64,000 nt of DNA from Daucus carota subsp. sativus (taxonomy: Eukaryota > Streptophyta > Magnoliopsida > Apiales > Apiaceae), in NCBI RefSeq assembly GCF_001625215.2, contig NC_030386.2:37947296-38011295 (forward strand), read 5' to 3'. The notes beneath the pieces are model-generated. The model had not been told where the DNA came from, did no database searches, and saw only the letters and a program-made list of their open reading frames with translations. Of this stretch, positions 23,404 to 38,499 are shown one piece after another (within the stretch, counting starts at the first letter, position 1; the number at the start of each line of letters is the position of its first letter). A program made the translations under genes and the position numbers.

Positions 23404-24479
23404 GCTCACCGTGCACATCTATCCTTCAAAACTGAATGACTGAAAAATCAATTTAACCTTTTCATATTATTATTTAAAGCAAGGAAAGGAAAAAGCAAAT
23501 TCTCACCCTAATTCGTTACAAAGCAAAGGGCGGTGGACTTCACCCCGTATTCATCTTTCGGCCTTTCCCTAGCCGAGAGCAGTCGGCGCCGCCCATTTTC
23601 TGAGGGCTACGTGCTGCAAATAAGGCTATCCAGAGTGTCTACATTTCAGAAAAGCCTTTTCAAAATAATCTATTTATCTACTTATATATATAATTTTATA
23701 TTTATAAAATTATAAATCAAATATATTATACAAAAATCAAATTAAAATCAAAATACATAATTTTAAAATAAATATTTATTTAAACTACGGACCCGTGCCT
23801 CGCACGGGCTTTTATGCTAATCTCTCGAAATTTTAGAACAAGATAATCTAATTTGAGGGGAGAGGTGTTATTTTTGAAGTATTATTTCCCTTACCAACTG
23901 GATAACAAAGCACACAGTGCCTCCTCACCTGTGGGCTGTCGCTGTCCTGTATTTATTACCGCCCTTCCAATTTAATCCCAATTCCCAGCTACGTCTGGTT
24001 AAAGAAAGTTATCTCTAACGTTCACATACAGACGGTATGCTATAATGCTAGGCACAAATATGAATTTTTATTTAAATATTAAATGGAATAAATTTCCTCC
24101 GAATTTGCTTTTATAGAAAAAAACGTAATTTAATACTCATAATCTCATATTATTCTTCTACGTAGTATCAATGATCATTATAATTCCATCGAATATTCTC
24201 AAAAACTAATTTATCATTTATTTAACAAAATCAATCACTTTATGAATTAAACTATTAGAAATTATTTCGACTTTACGAACTAAAAATTCGGAATCATTCC
24301 GACCTAATAGTATTAGTACATAAACTGTCTGCGTGGGGCCGTATTTGGGCAGCTATTAGTGATAAACACGCCTGGCAACTCATCATCATTCTCCTCTTTC
24401 CTTTTCTATTTTTTTCCCTTCTATTCTCTCTTTTCTCCACCATCTTTCCTTATTTTTCAACTCATTCTTTTTTATTAAA
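23404..24479. other. Intergenic region upstream of villin
   Basis: A short GC-rich patch at 23525-23625 is unlike its surroundings but has no gene I recognise. Near 23790 the phrase CCCGTGCCTCGCACGGG forms a hairpin of the kind found at Helitron 3' ends, but no CTRR end and no matching 5' end were found. The region 24380-24480 is pyrimidine-rich and probably belongs to the villin promoter or leader. Confidence 0.4.
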
Positions 24480-24543
24480 TCTCCACAACTTCAATTTCAC
24501 TTTCAATCTGTGTGCGTCGTTTGATCTGTTCAATCACTTCCAG
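24480..24543 (+). promoter_or_regulatory. Probable 5' UTR exon of villin
   Basis: A leader-like segment ends CACTTCCAG followed by GTATTAATTA. An acceptor at 26577-26578 (TTACATAG) precedes the exon that carries the start codon. A 2-kb intron in the 5' UTR is common for plant actin-cytoskeleton genes and can raise expression. The left boundary is a guess. Confidence 0.45.
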
Positions 24544-24899
24544 GTATTAATTAATTGCTTCGTTTCCAAGCTAATCTCAGTTTAATTCGATGACTGCTTA
24601 GTTAAATCACTTGATTTTTTATTTTTAATTTTGAATAACTTGTGTTTGGGAGCTGATTAGTTGTTGTTTGTGTAAGTGTGTATGTATGATCTCGATACAC
24701 AGTTGGTGAGATTTGGCGTTGATTTGATAAGTAGGTGCTGCGTTTTGTGCGTTTGGTTAGATGAAGTGCCTGATTTAGGATGTAGTGTAGGTTATTTTTA
24801 CGGATCCGTGGGAGTTTTCGGGGAAGTGTGGCGGTAATGAGTGGCATTGCTCAGGGAATTGTGCGGAATGCATTATGTTTCGGATGTGTTTGTAGGATG

Positions 24900-25920
24900 T
24901 AGGAAGTGTATTCGACATTTAGCTGCAGTTGTAGGCGTGTTTCGTTTATTAGATGATACTGTCTTGCGTGGTTCGTAATTTAGGTACTGATTCGTTAAAT
25001 GAATATGAATTGATAAGTGGAGAATAATGTACATAATTAAATTATTACGTGACATGACATCACAACTTGGAAAGCAGACACGACAGATCGCCTAGTGTCT
25101 AGTTGCTTATTTCTTAGTATTAGCCTAATTCGGTGCAGCATTTATAGTACGATAGTCTTGGCTATAATTTTAAGCAAAGTAGTTGTTGCCAAGTATATTA
25201 AGTTACTAGGTTCTTATTTAGCTGTAGCGGTTGAAGTATAGAAGATGATTGGGTGCTGTCTTGTGTGCTTTGTAATTTTGTTATGGAATTTGTAAATGCA
25301 TATGAGAAATTGGCGGAGACTAATTTACATAATTAAATTAATACATGACATGGCAAATTGGAAACCAGAACATTACCCAGTGTCAAGTTGCTTTTCCGAA
25401 AGTGTTAGCCAAAGTAGCATTTATAGTACAGTAGTCTAGGCTATAACCTTCAAACAAAGTAGTTGGCGCCAAATATATTAAGTTACCGTGTTCCATATTT
25501 AGCTGCACCGGTAGTAGTATACAACATCGGTGGACACTATATTATGTACTTGTATTTTATTTACCGAATTTATTATATGTGACATGACAAATTGGAAACC
25601 TCAATACGTAACGTTACCTAGACATCTCAAAGGACATGATTATACAATTATACATGTTCTGATGTTCATACAATTTATTGGAGAAAGGAATACATGACTA
25701 TTTCCATTTCTATAATACGAGTACAGAACTCAGAAATTTTCAAAGAAGTAAGACTATATTTCCCAGAGATCACAAAAAACTTTAACGAAATTGTAAAAGC
25801 ATATGAATGAAATAGTGGAGAATGTTGTAAATAATTAAGTTATCATGTGACATGACAAAGTGGAAACCAGAACACAACAAGTTACCTTGATATCATATGA
25901 AGCATGACAATACAATTAAA
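24900..25920 (+). repeat. Diverged tandem repeat in the villin 5' UTR intron
   Basis: Four copies of a block marked by GTGACATGACAAATTGGAAA-type words, each preceded by GGAGAATAATGTACATAATT-like sequence, occur at about 25049, 25343, 25579 and 25847. Spacing is 294, 236 and 268 bp. Copies have diverged substantially. Confidence 0.6.
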
Positions 25921-26643
25921 TCTTGAGCTTAGAGCAGAGAAGCTTTACTGATTCTGTCAGGCATCTGAGCAAATTTTCTTTTATATAAATGAATGATTAA
26001 TTGATTATATTAATTAGATAGGTCATTGGAAAATGTGTGTTGTGCATTTCGTATGTTTTTATTAATGATGTGGCATCTCTAACTAGGAACTGCAGTCAGG
26101 AGCTAATAATCTATAATGGTGCTAAACTGTTATAATATATTGTTGTTATGTACAGATTATTCAAACTGTTATTAATGTTTAATTAACTTGAGAATCAAAA
26201 CCAGTGTACAGTAAATTATAATATTTAATCAGGTATTCATGTAGGAGGGATAGATTTTAAACACTGACTAAGGTTATTTATAAAATTTAGGTTTGAATTG
26301 ATGGAGCTGTTAAGCTTGTGTAGCTATTTATGGGTCTAGCATCCAATTGAGTTTAGTACACTGAATACTTTTCCCACTTTGGTTAGTTGATCATCACTGT
26401 AATAGATGTTGGTAGCATACATTCACAATTCACTTGAAATGCGTTATTCTATACATGTTTTTTAGCCTGTTTCGTCACTTCATATAATTATGTGATATCA
26501 TTATCCCGTACATGTTTAGCGTACCATTAAGTCTTGATTGTTAGTAACTCTTTCTGTACTATGCTTCTCATTACATAGGTTCAGGTGGTAGTTTCACAGT
26601 CCCGATAATTTCAAATTTCCAAAAAGAGATTAAAAGAACAGTT

Positions 26644-29600
26644 ATGGCTGTTTCCATGAGAGATTTGGATTCAGCCTTTCAAGGAGCTGGGCAGAAGGCG
26701 TATCCTTTGGTTTACAATTATTTTTCTTGCATCATATATAAACATCTCTGTCTCCATTCTGCTACATTTGCATATGAATTCCCCTTCACAGGTATCTTAA
26801 ATTTTTAGCATTGCTGTAGAAAGTATAGGTGGGTGGTCGTTTCTGCAAGAGAATTGCTCTTTACTCTTTATACAAATGCAGCTAAATTTCTGTTGTTGTG
26901 CCAGTTAAAGCATATGGTTTATATTTTCCTGTTTTTCTACTGGAAATTTTTCGTGCTATCCTTGATATTGTATAGCGGGCTAGAGATTTGGCGCATTGAG
27001 AATTTTCGCCCGGTACCAGTGTCGAAAACTTTACATGGAAAGTTTTTTACTGGGGATTCATACGTGATTTTGAAGGTGATTGCTTCAATAGATTACATAA
27101 ATGTTTTTCTATCTTTCCATGTAATTATATGAATTGGTTTATTTCTTAACTAAATAGCTCTAAAAGAATGAATATATCTGTTATCCTCCTTTATTGACTA
27201 TTATGGCGTTGCATGTCTATGTCATTTGCTAATTTGCTTTGAGCTCTCTAAAATGTCTCACAATTTTGTGCATTTTATTACTCACTCTTATGGGCATCTA
27301 ATGGTAAAATATAACACCGTAGTCAATTCCTTTCTGTTTCACATTTTATTTATTATGAGGTTAATCCTGCGTACTTATTGCAGACAACTGCCTTAAAAAG
27401 TGGCGCCCTACGTAATGATATTCATTATTGGATAGGTAAAGATTGTAGTCAAGTAAGTACTTACATCCATGGCTTTCAAATCTTCTAATCAGAAATATAT
27501 AGTTACCGTTGAAGCTAAAATGCTGTTGTATATAGGATGAAGCTGGAACAGCAGCAATAAAGACTGTTGAACTGGATGCAGTTCTTGGAGGGCGTGCTGT
27601 TCAATATCGGGAAGTGCAAGGCCATGAAACTGAGAAATTTCTTTCTTATTTTAAACCATGTATCATACCTCAAGAAGGCGGAGTTGCATCTGGATTTAAA
27701 CATGCTGAAGCTGAAGAATATAAGACTCGTTTATATGTGTGCAGAGGCAAGCATGTTGTTCAAGTGAAAGAGGCAAGTCTGATACTGCTTTAGTGGCCAG
27801 GGCATTTTAATAAGTTATGCCAGTTTTAAGCCAGCCTCTATGTTATTTCCAGGTTGCCTTTGCTCGATCCTCTCTCAATCATGACGACATATTTATACTT
27901 GATACGGCGTCTAAGATTTTTCAGTTTAATGGTTCCAACTCATCTATACAAGAGAGAGCTAAAGCATTGGAAGTAGTTCAGTACATTAAAGATACGTATC
28001 ATGATGGAAAATGTGAGATAGCTGCCATTGGTAAGTGGATAATCACTATAAATAGGAGATGCTAGCTAAATAATGCTAAGCATTAAAATAATTTCCTTTT
28101 AATTATGTCTAGAGGATGGGAGACTAATGGCTGATGCTGATACTGGAGAATTCTGGGGTTTATTTGGTGGATTTGCTCCATTGCCAAGAAAATCGGCCGC
28201 CGAAGACGCTAATAATATTTCTGATGTTCCTACAAGACTTTTTGGGTACAAAATCCTCCTCTTGCTGATTTTATTCTTGCGTTGTAGTCATGCATTGTAT
28301 TCCCATATATCCAATTTGCTTATCGATCTATATATCTTGTAGTTATGATCTACCATCTCCTTAATACTTATTCTCATCTTTGTAAGGCTTCTAGACATAT
28401 ATGATTATATGCATTTTTATAAAATGAATACAGTATACAGAAAAAGCAAGATTTGATAGTCATTTACCACATAGTTATACCTATTCTTACAGTCACGTGT
28501 TTGTTCTTTTAAGTATTGTTAAGGGGCAGCATGAACCTATGGATGTGGATTCCTTGAAGAGGGAGCTGCTCGACACTTATAAATGTTATCTATTGGATTG
28601 TGGGTCAGAAGTCTTTGTGTGGATTGGAAGAAATACTTCTCTTGATGAGCGCAAAAGTGCAAGTGGAGCTGGAGAGGTACTGCCTCATTATGCTTGTTTA
28701 CTTTCGCTTCTTAATATTTATTATGCAAATCCCGCCATCCATTCACTGTAATAATTGCATTCTATAGGAATTACTTCGTACCGTTCCTCGGCCGAAAACT
28801 CATATAATTCGTGTAATGGAGGGATTTGAGACAGTTATGTTCAGATCAAAATTTGATTCTTGGCCTCAGTCAACAGATGTAACAGTATCTGAGGATGGTA
28901 GAAGCAAGGTTGCTGGTGAGTTAACATTCCACTATTGCTTCTAGTACCCAGGGATACATTATTACAATAGATGCTGTATAACTTCCTATTCTAATTTGTA
29001 TACAATCTGCTTTTATTGGTATTCTGATGTTGTCAAGTTTCGTCTTAATCATTATGTAGCACTTCTGAAACGCCAAGGGCTGAATGTGAAAGGCCTGCAG
29101 AAAGCTACTCCCACTAAAGAAGAGCCTCAACCTTATATCGACTGCACAGGAAACTTACAGGTATTGGCAAGAAAGATAGTAAGTCTGCTAAAACTGAATG
29201 ATTGCTAAATGAATCATAGGAGCAGGAGAAGTAGGTAGAGTAGTCAACTGATGGGGAAAATGCTACCGAATAAGTTAATGGCATTGAACTTCTAGGCATG
29301 TTTATTCATTATTTGTAGTCATCTTACAGATATTCTCGCTCGTATCCATTCTTGTCACGGTGCTCGACTAGTCATTTCCAAGGGTTGACTGAAGAGGTCG
29401 ACTAACAAATTGTTGAAAAGTCAGTTGACTTGGGCGACTAGGCGGCCAACTTCTGGACTAGTTGATTGACTGGTGCAAAATCTCATCCAAATTGAATAAA
29501 ATTATTAACGTATTTAATAGAATCCTAATCAACAGAAGCAACTATAGCATGCACATACTAATCACTATTCTTCCTCTCGCCTTTATTCGCTGTTGAAACA

Positions 29601-32600
29601 AAACTTGTATGTAATTTGCGTGTATAGTCAGCTTATCTGTATGCATATGGAATGGAAAAAAGATATGTTCATAAGTAAATAATATCTATCTTGTCATTAA
29701 TATACATATGAGAACGTTGGACTTTTCTCGTGGAAAACCAGTAAACCACATGTATAAGATATATATAATATATACAGAGCCGTGCTTGAGATTCAGAATG
29801 CCCTGTAAAAAATCTAAAAAGGTGCCCTCATAATTTTAAAAATATGAAAGCATACAAAATAATAAAAATCAACTGAAAATTGAAAAAAACAATATAGCGA
29901 TCAACACACTTACCGACATGACAACTATATCGTATCTTGTGCTAACATTTACATTTCAATCCTTGCATTCTGTCTTTTTGCACTTGCTCCGACTTTTCAT
30001 TTCCTGCAACTCTTTTTTTTTGCTAAATCATTTCCTGCAACTCTTTTTTTATTGATGCTGGCACTTCCTATCTACCAATGTGCATTAGGACAGTATCTTC
30101 ATGGAATCATGGTTTATTGCTAATTTCATTGCCACCATTATTACAGGTGTGGCATGTGGATGGTGATGCGAAGACTCCTCTTTCAGATTCCAACATATCA
30201 AAATTTTACAGTGGAGACTGCTATATCTTTCAGTACACATATCCTGGGGACTCTGGTGAGGAATACATCATAGGGACATGGTTTGGAAATCAAAGTGTTG
30301 AGGTGATAACCGCTTATGCCTCAAACTGATACTAAGTTATTATTCATCCCAGTCCCCAATAGTAAAACTGGGATAAATATTAGTCATCAGTCGTTTGGTT
30401 CAAATATATCAAATTAATCGCTTATTTCAAAGTCGACTCAATTTAGTCACTAACTTATTATGCAAACCATCTGCCAGTGACTAAATTGATACTAAATATT
30501 AACTTTTTAATGACCAAGTTGATTCAAATTTTCAAACTGGTAACCAAACTGAGTCAATTTTGAAATGAGTGACTAATTTGATATAGTTTGAACCAAAGGA
30601 GTGATAACTTTGATATATATATATCCTATAAAACTACTAACATAAATATTATCAAACAAGTAGAAAAGCTAGACCAGTAAAAAAAACGTGCAAAAAAAGG
30701 AGAGAATGTAGCTTAATTTTTATATATTGTGTGTTAATTGGCAACCCAAGTACAAATAGTAAGGAAGGCAGATAAATGTAACTAAACAAACAGTTTAAAG
30801 AACCATTATATGCTCATCAGCTCATGTACCTCGGAATTTAAAACCACTAATGAACAAGCAGGGTTTTTGGAGTTTGACCTTCCTAATGTAACATGAAAAC
30901 TATAAAAACTAAACACACTATAACACTACATTGTAACTTGTTACTTGATATAATTTTCAAGAACACGTAGTTCTCCCTTCTTCCTCCCTCACGAGCTATC
31001 TGTTTCTATTGTAAAGTTCAATAAGACATCTTAAATTATATATGCTTCGTAAATCGTAATCTATAAAATAGTACGAACTTGCAAATCTCTTTTACTTCTG
31101 AGCCTAATGTATTCCCTGGACTATCTAGGTTTAGCTTATAACAAATGATCTGTTCTATTAATTATGTGGAATTATTGATATACACTAGGATGGTTGATGT
31201 GTAACAACATAATTTTTAGGTTTGAACTGATCATTTAAGATTTGTAAATTTAATTAATGTATGCTGATTTGTACTTATGATGCATCAAAAGAAGATACAA
31301 TTCTAAAGTGTAATTAATCAATATTTTCTTTTTTCTATTTAAATGTCACACAAACTACAAGTCTACTAATTTTTCCTGAAAATTTGCTAACACTACAGGA
31401 AGATAGAAATTCAGCAACTTCACAAGCAAACAAGATGGTTGAGTCGTTAAAGTTTTTACCTGTCCAGGTAATCTTGTTTGTTTTTCACATTTTCTTGTCT
31501 GGAAGTGATTAATGAGTTTTGTGTCTATGTCGTTATTAATTTGTTTTTATATATGGTCTTTTAGGCACGCATATGTGAAGGAAATGAATCTATCCAGTTC
31601 TTTTCAATTTTCCAGAGCTTTCTTGTTTTTAAGGTATGAACGAATATGTATGCTGAAAGAAATTGTACTTAAGTTCTTTCCTTAGTATTCAGTTGTTTCA
31701 ATAACTGTACGTCCATTTTTATAATTCTTTAAGGGCGGTTTTAGCGAAAGATACAAAATGTATATAGCTGAGAAGGAACTTCCAGATGTTACCTATTCTG
31801 AGGATGGGCTAGCTCTGTTTCGGGTGCAGGGAACTGGACCAGAAAACATGCAAGCAATTCAAGTTGAAGCAGTTAGTCCTTTCTTTTAATTTTCTTTTTT
31901 GCCCGAATAAATAATAGGTTCTTACATTTTATTTTTCTTCGCATACATTTGGTATTTGTTAAGAACGAAACGGTGATATAATATGACAACTTATATGTAT
32001 CATTAGCCCTTCACAGTTTTTGATACAGGGAAGGACTTAAATATAAGAAATTATGGGATGATATCGACGAAAAAAGTAAGAAGTTAGAAATACGGTCACC
32101 GAGCAAGGGTTTCTCAATCGCATAAGAGAGGGATTATATTGACAGTGACCACTAATAAAGAGAACAACTTAAAACTCTGTAATCTGTTGAATATGTAGGA
32201 AATACTGGACCACCTTCATTTGTATTCTTAATTTCAGAAAGATTATCTAAAAAAGGTTATAAAAAAAATCCTTTGAGAGCTGACTTTTTTTTATGCCACA
32301 AAGATGATCCACCCTTCCAGGTAATGTGGTGAAGTTACTTTGTGTCTATTACTCATGAATAGTGAAAGCAAGTCAATTTATATGCTTACCACAGGTGATC
32401 ATTGTTGCATAAACCGTTTATTATCCTATTCTCTTTTGATCAATATGTCTAATATTTCTCATATTACCCTGAAGAAATTTTATCAGTCCTTTTTTTTGGA
32501 ATCAGGTTGCTTCTTCTCTAAATTCTTCCCATTGTTACATATTGCACAATGGATCTTCTGTCTTTACCTGGTTTGGCAACCTTACAACCTCAGAGGACCA

Positions 32601-35600
32601 GGAACTTGTTGAGAGGTTGCTGGATCTGATAAAGGTTTGAAATTATATAGATTATATCTTTCATTTTGTCGTTAACTAGTATCCTTGAAAGATTTTTTTA
32701 ATTCTCGTAAAACCTGGTCTTAGTTATTTAATTTTAACTGAATCTGATTGCTAGACATATATGCTTCTTCCTGTGGGTGAATTAGTAATATTTGACATGC
32801 CCCACATTTCATCTGAAAACACATTTTCTACAGGAAAAAATTGTAAGTTTTTGTACAGAACAATCAAGCACCCAACTTTATAAATTCTTGATAGACACTA
32901 AGTAGCACCAGATAATTATTCGAATAATTGCCACCTATCAGTCCAGTTTCATTACTAGTGGTGCTTTGATCCTATCTTGTCCAAAATAATTTCTGCTTAT
33001 TCAGTTACGTGTTGTACAGCCAAATATGCAGTCCAGATTACAGAAGGAAGGCTCAGAATCTGAGCAATTCTGGGATTTGTTAGGGGGAAAATCTGAGTAC
33101 CCCAGTCAGAAGGTCGGCAGGGATGTTGAAAGTGATCCTCATTTATTCTCGTGTTCCTTCTCAAATGGTTAGAAGAACTATCTGTATATATCATAACATT
33201 TATCTTCATACTCTGCTGCAGCCCCACTCACGCTTGTATAAATTATAATTTGTTCTCTTTGTTGTGTGCATTTTATTGGTTGCCTCTGGAATTGACTGCT
33301 GATCTTCAGATTTGAAGGTGCGTCATTCTCTTGTATCTGTTCTTTGCTATCTAAATATAACTATATGCTACCTGGCCTTTTATGCTGCATCAAACATGAT
33401 TCTTAGTCCCAAAGTTTCAGATGTCTTGGAAACTGTAGACATGAACAGATATGCCTATGAATGAATAATAAAGTAAAGAAGGGAATGACTACAGACTTAT
33501 GACAGTGTGCTTCAACCCCAAGTAACTATGTGCACGTATCAGTAACAGAGTTGGATATGATTTGTGCATCCTAGTTCCTAACCAAACCACATCACATTTT
33601 TCTGTGGATCTTTTACATTGCGTGGACAATTGATCACTTAATACAATTTCCTGCATTAATATAACCCTAAATCCTCAATAAAAGTAAATATGTTGGTGTC
33701 GGAGACTGTCTTGTTATTCAGGTTTTATTTAGCATGGTTCTGTTATAAGATACAGTAAACATATAGATACATTTTGACCTGCAATTGACATTTTCATTTT
33801 TGTTATTATCTATATGTCTAACTACATGGGTCATTTAAGGATTGCAACATTTATGCATAGATTATAATAATTATTGCCATATGCAACAAAACTTGATAGG
33901 AAAAAAATGGTGATAATACCATAAAAGCAGAAATAAATTGCAATCGCAAATTAATACTCCCTCCGTCCCTCCCATTTCTTATCAAATGGGTTGGGCACGG
34001 AGGTTAAGAAATATGTATAAAGTAGTGGAAAAGAGAAAGAAAAGTGGGTGAAGTGGTGGGACCCATTGATTTTTAATGTATAAAAAGAATAAAGTGGAGT
34101 AAAAGTAGTGTGAAAAGGAAAGAAAAGGGGAGAAGTGGTGGGACCCATTGACTATTTTTGGTAAGTTTTGAAATGTAAAGAATTGGATGGGACACCTTAA
34201 AAAGGAAAGTGTAAAGAAATGGAAGGGACGGAGGGAGTATCTCTGTATTATTCGTAATATCGGAAAGGTATTCAATCCTAATATATGAAATTGAATCTTT
34301 GCTGAGTTAAGGCTGAAATATTTATGTATGCAGGTGAAAGAGATTTACAACTTTGACCAGGATGATTTGATGACTGAAGATATCTTCATCCTGGATTGTC
34401 ACTCTGATATTTTTGTCTGGGTGGGGCAACAGGTCAACTCCAAATATAAAAAGGATGCTCTAACTATCGGAGAGGTAAGGGTTGACCCATTAACCGGATT
34501 CTTTCCTGATTAAAGCTTATCTCTTCATTCATTAAACTGCTGTATTTGATTCTAAACCTGTTAAGGTAATAAACTTACCTAGTAATATGCAAGACTTAAG
34601 CACCTGTGTGGCTCTCTATTTTGCTAGTATGTATCAAAGCTTTGATTGATAGATGTTGCTTAGGAGTTCTGATCAATATATACTGAAAACTTACAAAATG
34701 TAAAATACTTTATATATCACAATGCAGCTTCCTCTTCTTTTTTTTTTTCCCAATTAATTTAGGATACTCAAACCCTTATATTTTGTCAAGTTTGTGTGTC
34801 ATGAAAGTAAAAGGAAATTGTTTATTTTTTAATCTTTACGTGTTTATATTATTGGGAAGAAGAACTTTGTTTAATAGAAGTTCTAGTCTAGTACAAAAAT
34901 TAGAAATAGAAAATGTAGGGATAGATGTATTTAGAAAATCAAATGAAAATATTGACCACAAATCCACAATCAATGTTTTGAAAAGTGCTAGACAGAGCAG
35001 GTAGTCAACCAACCTTAAGTCTGAATATATATGGTATAATATTCTCTTAAATTATGTATATAATATCTGTGATAGAATTGTGATGTATAGTAAGTGGAAA
35101 ACTTATACATGTAGGAATTTGGAGATAATCAAGTGAAATCTTTCCTGCTACCCCAAATTGCTATCCTCTTTTGCTTTTTCACACTTTCCTAATTTCATAA
35201 TTGACCCTCGAGTCAATTGGGTAATATTTAATGTACATGAAACTGCAATACTGTGTCTTTCTTTTTTATAATTTATTTCTACGTTTGCTGCAGAAATTTC
35301 TTGAACATGACTTTCTCTTAGAAAAATTATCTGGTCAAGCACCAATTTATATCGTAACGGAGGGGAGTGAACCAACATTCTTTACGCGTTTCTTTACATG
35401 GGACTCCACAAAATCTGCAGTAAGTTATATTTATTTTTTCAAATTCAACGTATAATTAAATAAACAAAGTTAACTCTAGGTTTAATATTATCACACGATT
35501 TCAGATGCATGGAAGCTCCTTCCAGAGAAAACTTGCTATAATAAAAAACGGAGGGACTCCAGTTATGGATGTAAGTCTTCTTTAGTTCTTTTACTAGTAT

Positions 35601-37675
35601 TGAAATATGTGTATTTATCACTATATGCCAACTTCGGGTTATGTTATTGAACTATCCCTTCCACTTTCGTAGAATGTGGGAACTGTGCATTGTCATTTAT
35701 ATTGCGAAGTTAGTTTTAAAATTTTAGTCAGGTCCCTATATTTTAACCCAAATGTGGCAGCACAATTTTCGTGTTCTAGTGACAGAGCATATGTTGTGAC
35801 ACTTATATGCTGTATAGATCTTTGGCAACAATTGTTTTGCTCCTATGTTTCACCTAAATGCTCAATTTGCTAGAGGCAGTTGTGAATGGTTTGCTGAATG
35901 TATTGGAATATAGTTGTAGTTTAGAATAAGCTATGTAGGTGATCAGATCAAATGTCAATCTGCTCAGTTAGGAGTAGAGTGACTTGCCCCCCCCCCCCCC
36001 CCCCCTCGCAACCAACCATCCTAAAATAGACAATACAGTTCATAGCCCCCACACCCCTATGATATGCCCCTTTTATCCCCGACCCTCTACAGGACCTGTC
36101 CTAGGTGAGGTCATGTATAGCCTCAGCTGCTCATCCCACATCCTCCCTGAAATTACACACCTAGAGGGGGAGTGAATAGGTGTTATGGCTAATATACCCG
36201 ATTTTTATAAGTTACCAAATAATTAATCTGTCAATGACAGCCTGCTGTGAAGTTTCAGAGTAAACAGTTAGCATGCTAATAAGATAAATGCAATGCAGAG
36301 AATATAAAGCAGTATGCTAGCAACACCAAGAATTTTAGCCAGGTTCGACCCCTAACCCTAATGGTCTATGTCCTGGTCCCCTACCAACTGGTTAGAGATT
36401 ATATTATTAATCAATAATATTAACAATTACAATGATTCAATAATATAACTCCCTTTCTCCCTTGTTCCTGTTATCAGCCTGCTGAAACCCCTGAACCACG
36501 AACCAAAAGCCTACCAAGACCTATACTTCTCAAGTATATTCTCCTAGCTAACTAGTTCCCTTGTTTCACAAGCTGGATACACAGCAACAAAACATTACAC
36601 CTTGAACAATACAATGAATAAGTGTAATACAACCGAAACTATGAACTCTCAATATAAATATATATACGAATATAATCACTAGAGCTCAAGGAAAGATTTA
36701 GCAATGTAAAGAGTTGTATTTCAGAAAGCTTGGTGTGTTCTCCTTGTTCTCAAAACCGAAATCACACTCAAGTATTTATACATCACACTAACGGTCATAA
36801 TCCAACAAATTCCCAACGATCTTGGTAACAACCTCACGTTTAAATTTGATTTGAATAATGAACGTTTGGATGACATAAGTTTACTGAGTAAAAGATAATC
36901 CACGTTTGAAATCAACTCAGTAAAGTATTTAAATAAAATCCGTTTGAACCAAAATAGGAGTTGTTAAAAGATAAGATTTCTTTGAGAGAAAATCTCCTGT
37001 TAGTTAGGAAAACGTTTTTTGAATGAAAACTCTTTATAAACTGAGCTCTAATATTTATATAAGATATATACAAATATTAGAATCCTTACAAAGTCGTTTC
37101 CTATTAAATCTCCATGAAAATAGACTTTGATCTTTATCAGATTGTTTCTCTGTTCACGCTATAAGCCTGCTGATAGCTTGTAAATATCCATGTAAGCTTG
37201 CTGACAATTATAATCATGCTGACATCCTGAATTACTGTTAGTCCGCACAAACAACCTTTGATAGCATGCTTACACATATCAGTTTCATGTTATTAGCTTG
37301 CTGTTAGTGTCATCATCAAAACCTTGAGAGTATCACTCCCTCTCTTCCTTAACCCCCCAGAACCACAGTACTCTCCTTACTAAAGCCAATGCCTGTCTCC
37401 TACGAATGTGACCAAACCACCACGTATGTTATTTGGACTCTTATTTTTGCCTCGAGTACCTTTGTTGGACACTCGACACTCGTACATAGGTATGGTCACT
37501 TGGACACTTAATTAATGCCAAAAACATGTAAAACTTACAAAATGTTCTAATACTTGGACACGTATCCATGCTGGACACTTCCACCCATGTGCAAGTAACA
37601 AAGATCACTACAACATCCCTTCCGTTACTTCCTCTGAAATGGGTGGGGCACAAAGGTATGTGGTTCTCATTTGAG

Positions 37676-37715
<40 letters not shown>

Positions 37716-38466
37716 GTTCCAGAGAGAACCATTAGAGAGAGAACCATAGAACCCTTACCTTATTAGGTAAGGGTTCTGCAGCAGAACTTAAGTATTAGTT
37801 GGGGTTCTGCAGCAGAACTTCACAAAAAAAAAAGTCAATATCTATGAATTATATTTTTTTAAATTATTTTTGAACACACACAACGATGAAAAAACATGAA
37901 AAAAACATGTATTTAGATTTAGATCCTAAAAATCTATTTAAAATTTAGGGTTCTGCAGCAGAACCCTAGTGGTTCTATGGTTCTATTTTAAGGAGTGGTT
38001 CTCTCTTGAGCGCGACCCTATATATATATATATATATATAGGGTTGCACTCCACACAGAACACTTTAAAAAAAGAACAACACAGAACACTGTCATAACAC
38101 TTCATTTTTCACAAATAATTATTTGTTAAGGTTATAACTACATAGCTAAACACTAATTAAACTTGATATATGAAATCTAACATCCAAACTCATCCAAATT
38201 ATTGATATGAAATATTATAGAATCCTATACAGAATCCAGAATAGAATCATATAAATATATTTTTTGCATGATTATTTTACATAGAATCATGTTATTTTTA
38301 ATAAATATTTTTTATTAAACATGGTGGATACTATTATCATTCATAAAAAAACGTTATTCAGCTTAAAATTTGAATTTAATTCAAGTTTTAGATGAGATTC
38401 TATATTGGATTCTAAAGTGTTCTGTGTTGTTCTTTTTTTAACAGTGTTCTGTTTTGAGCAATGTCC

Positions 38467-38499
<33 letters not shown>

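Noticed and set aside
23780-23815. Second Helitron 3' end (CCCGTGCCTCGCACGGG hairpin)
   Set aside because: No CTRR terminus at the proper distance and no paired 5' end; hairpin alone is not enough.
33951-34275. Two overlapping minus-strand Phe/Ser-rich ORFs in villin intron 16
   Set aside because: They are readings of the Stowaway MITE and its flank.
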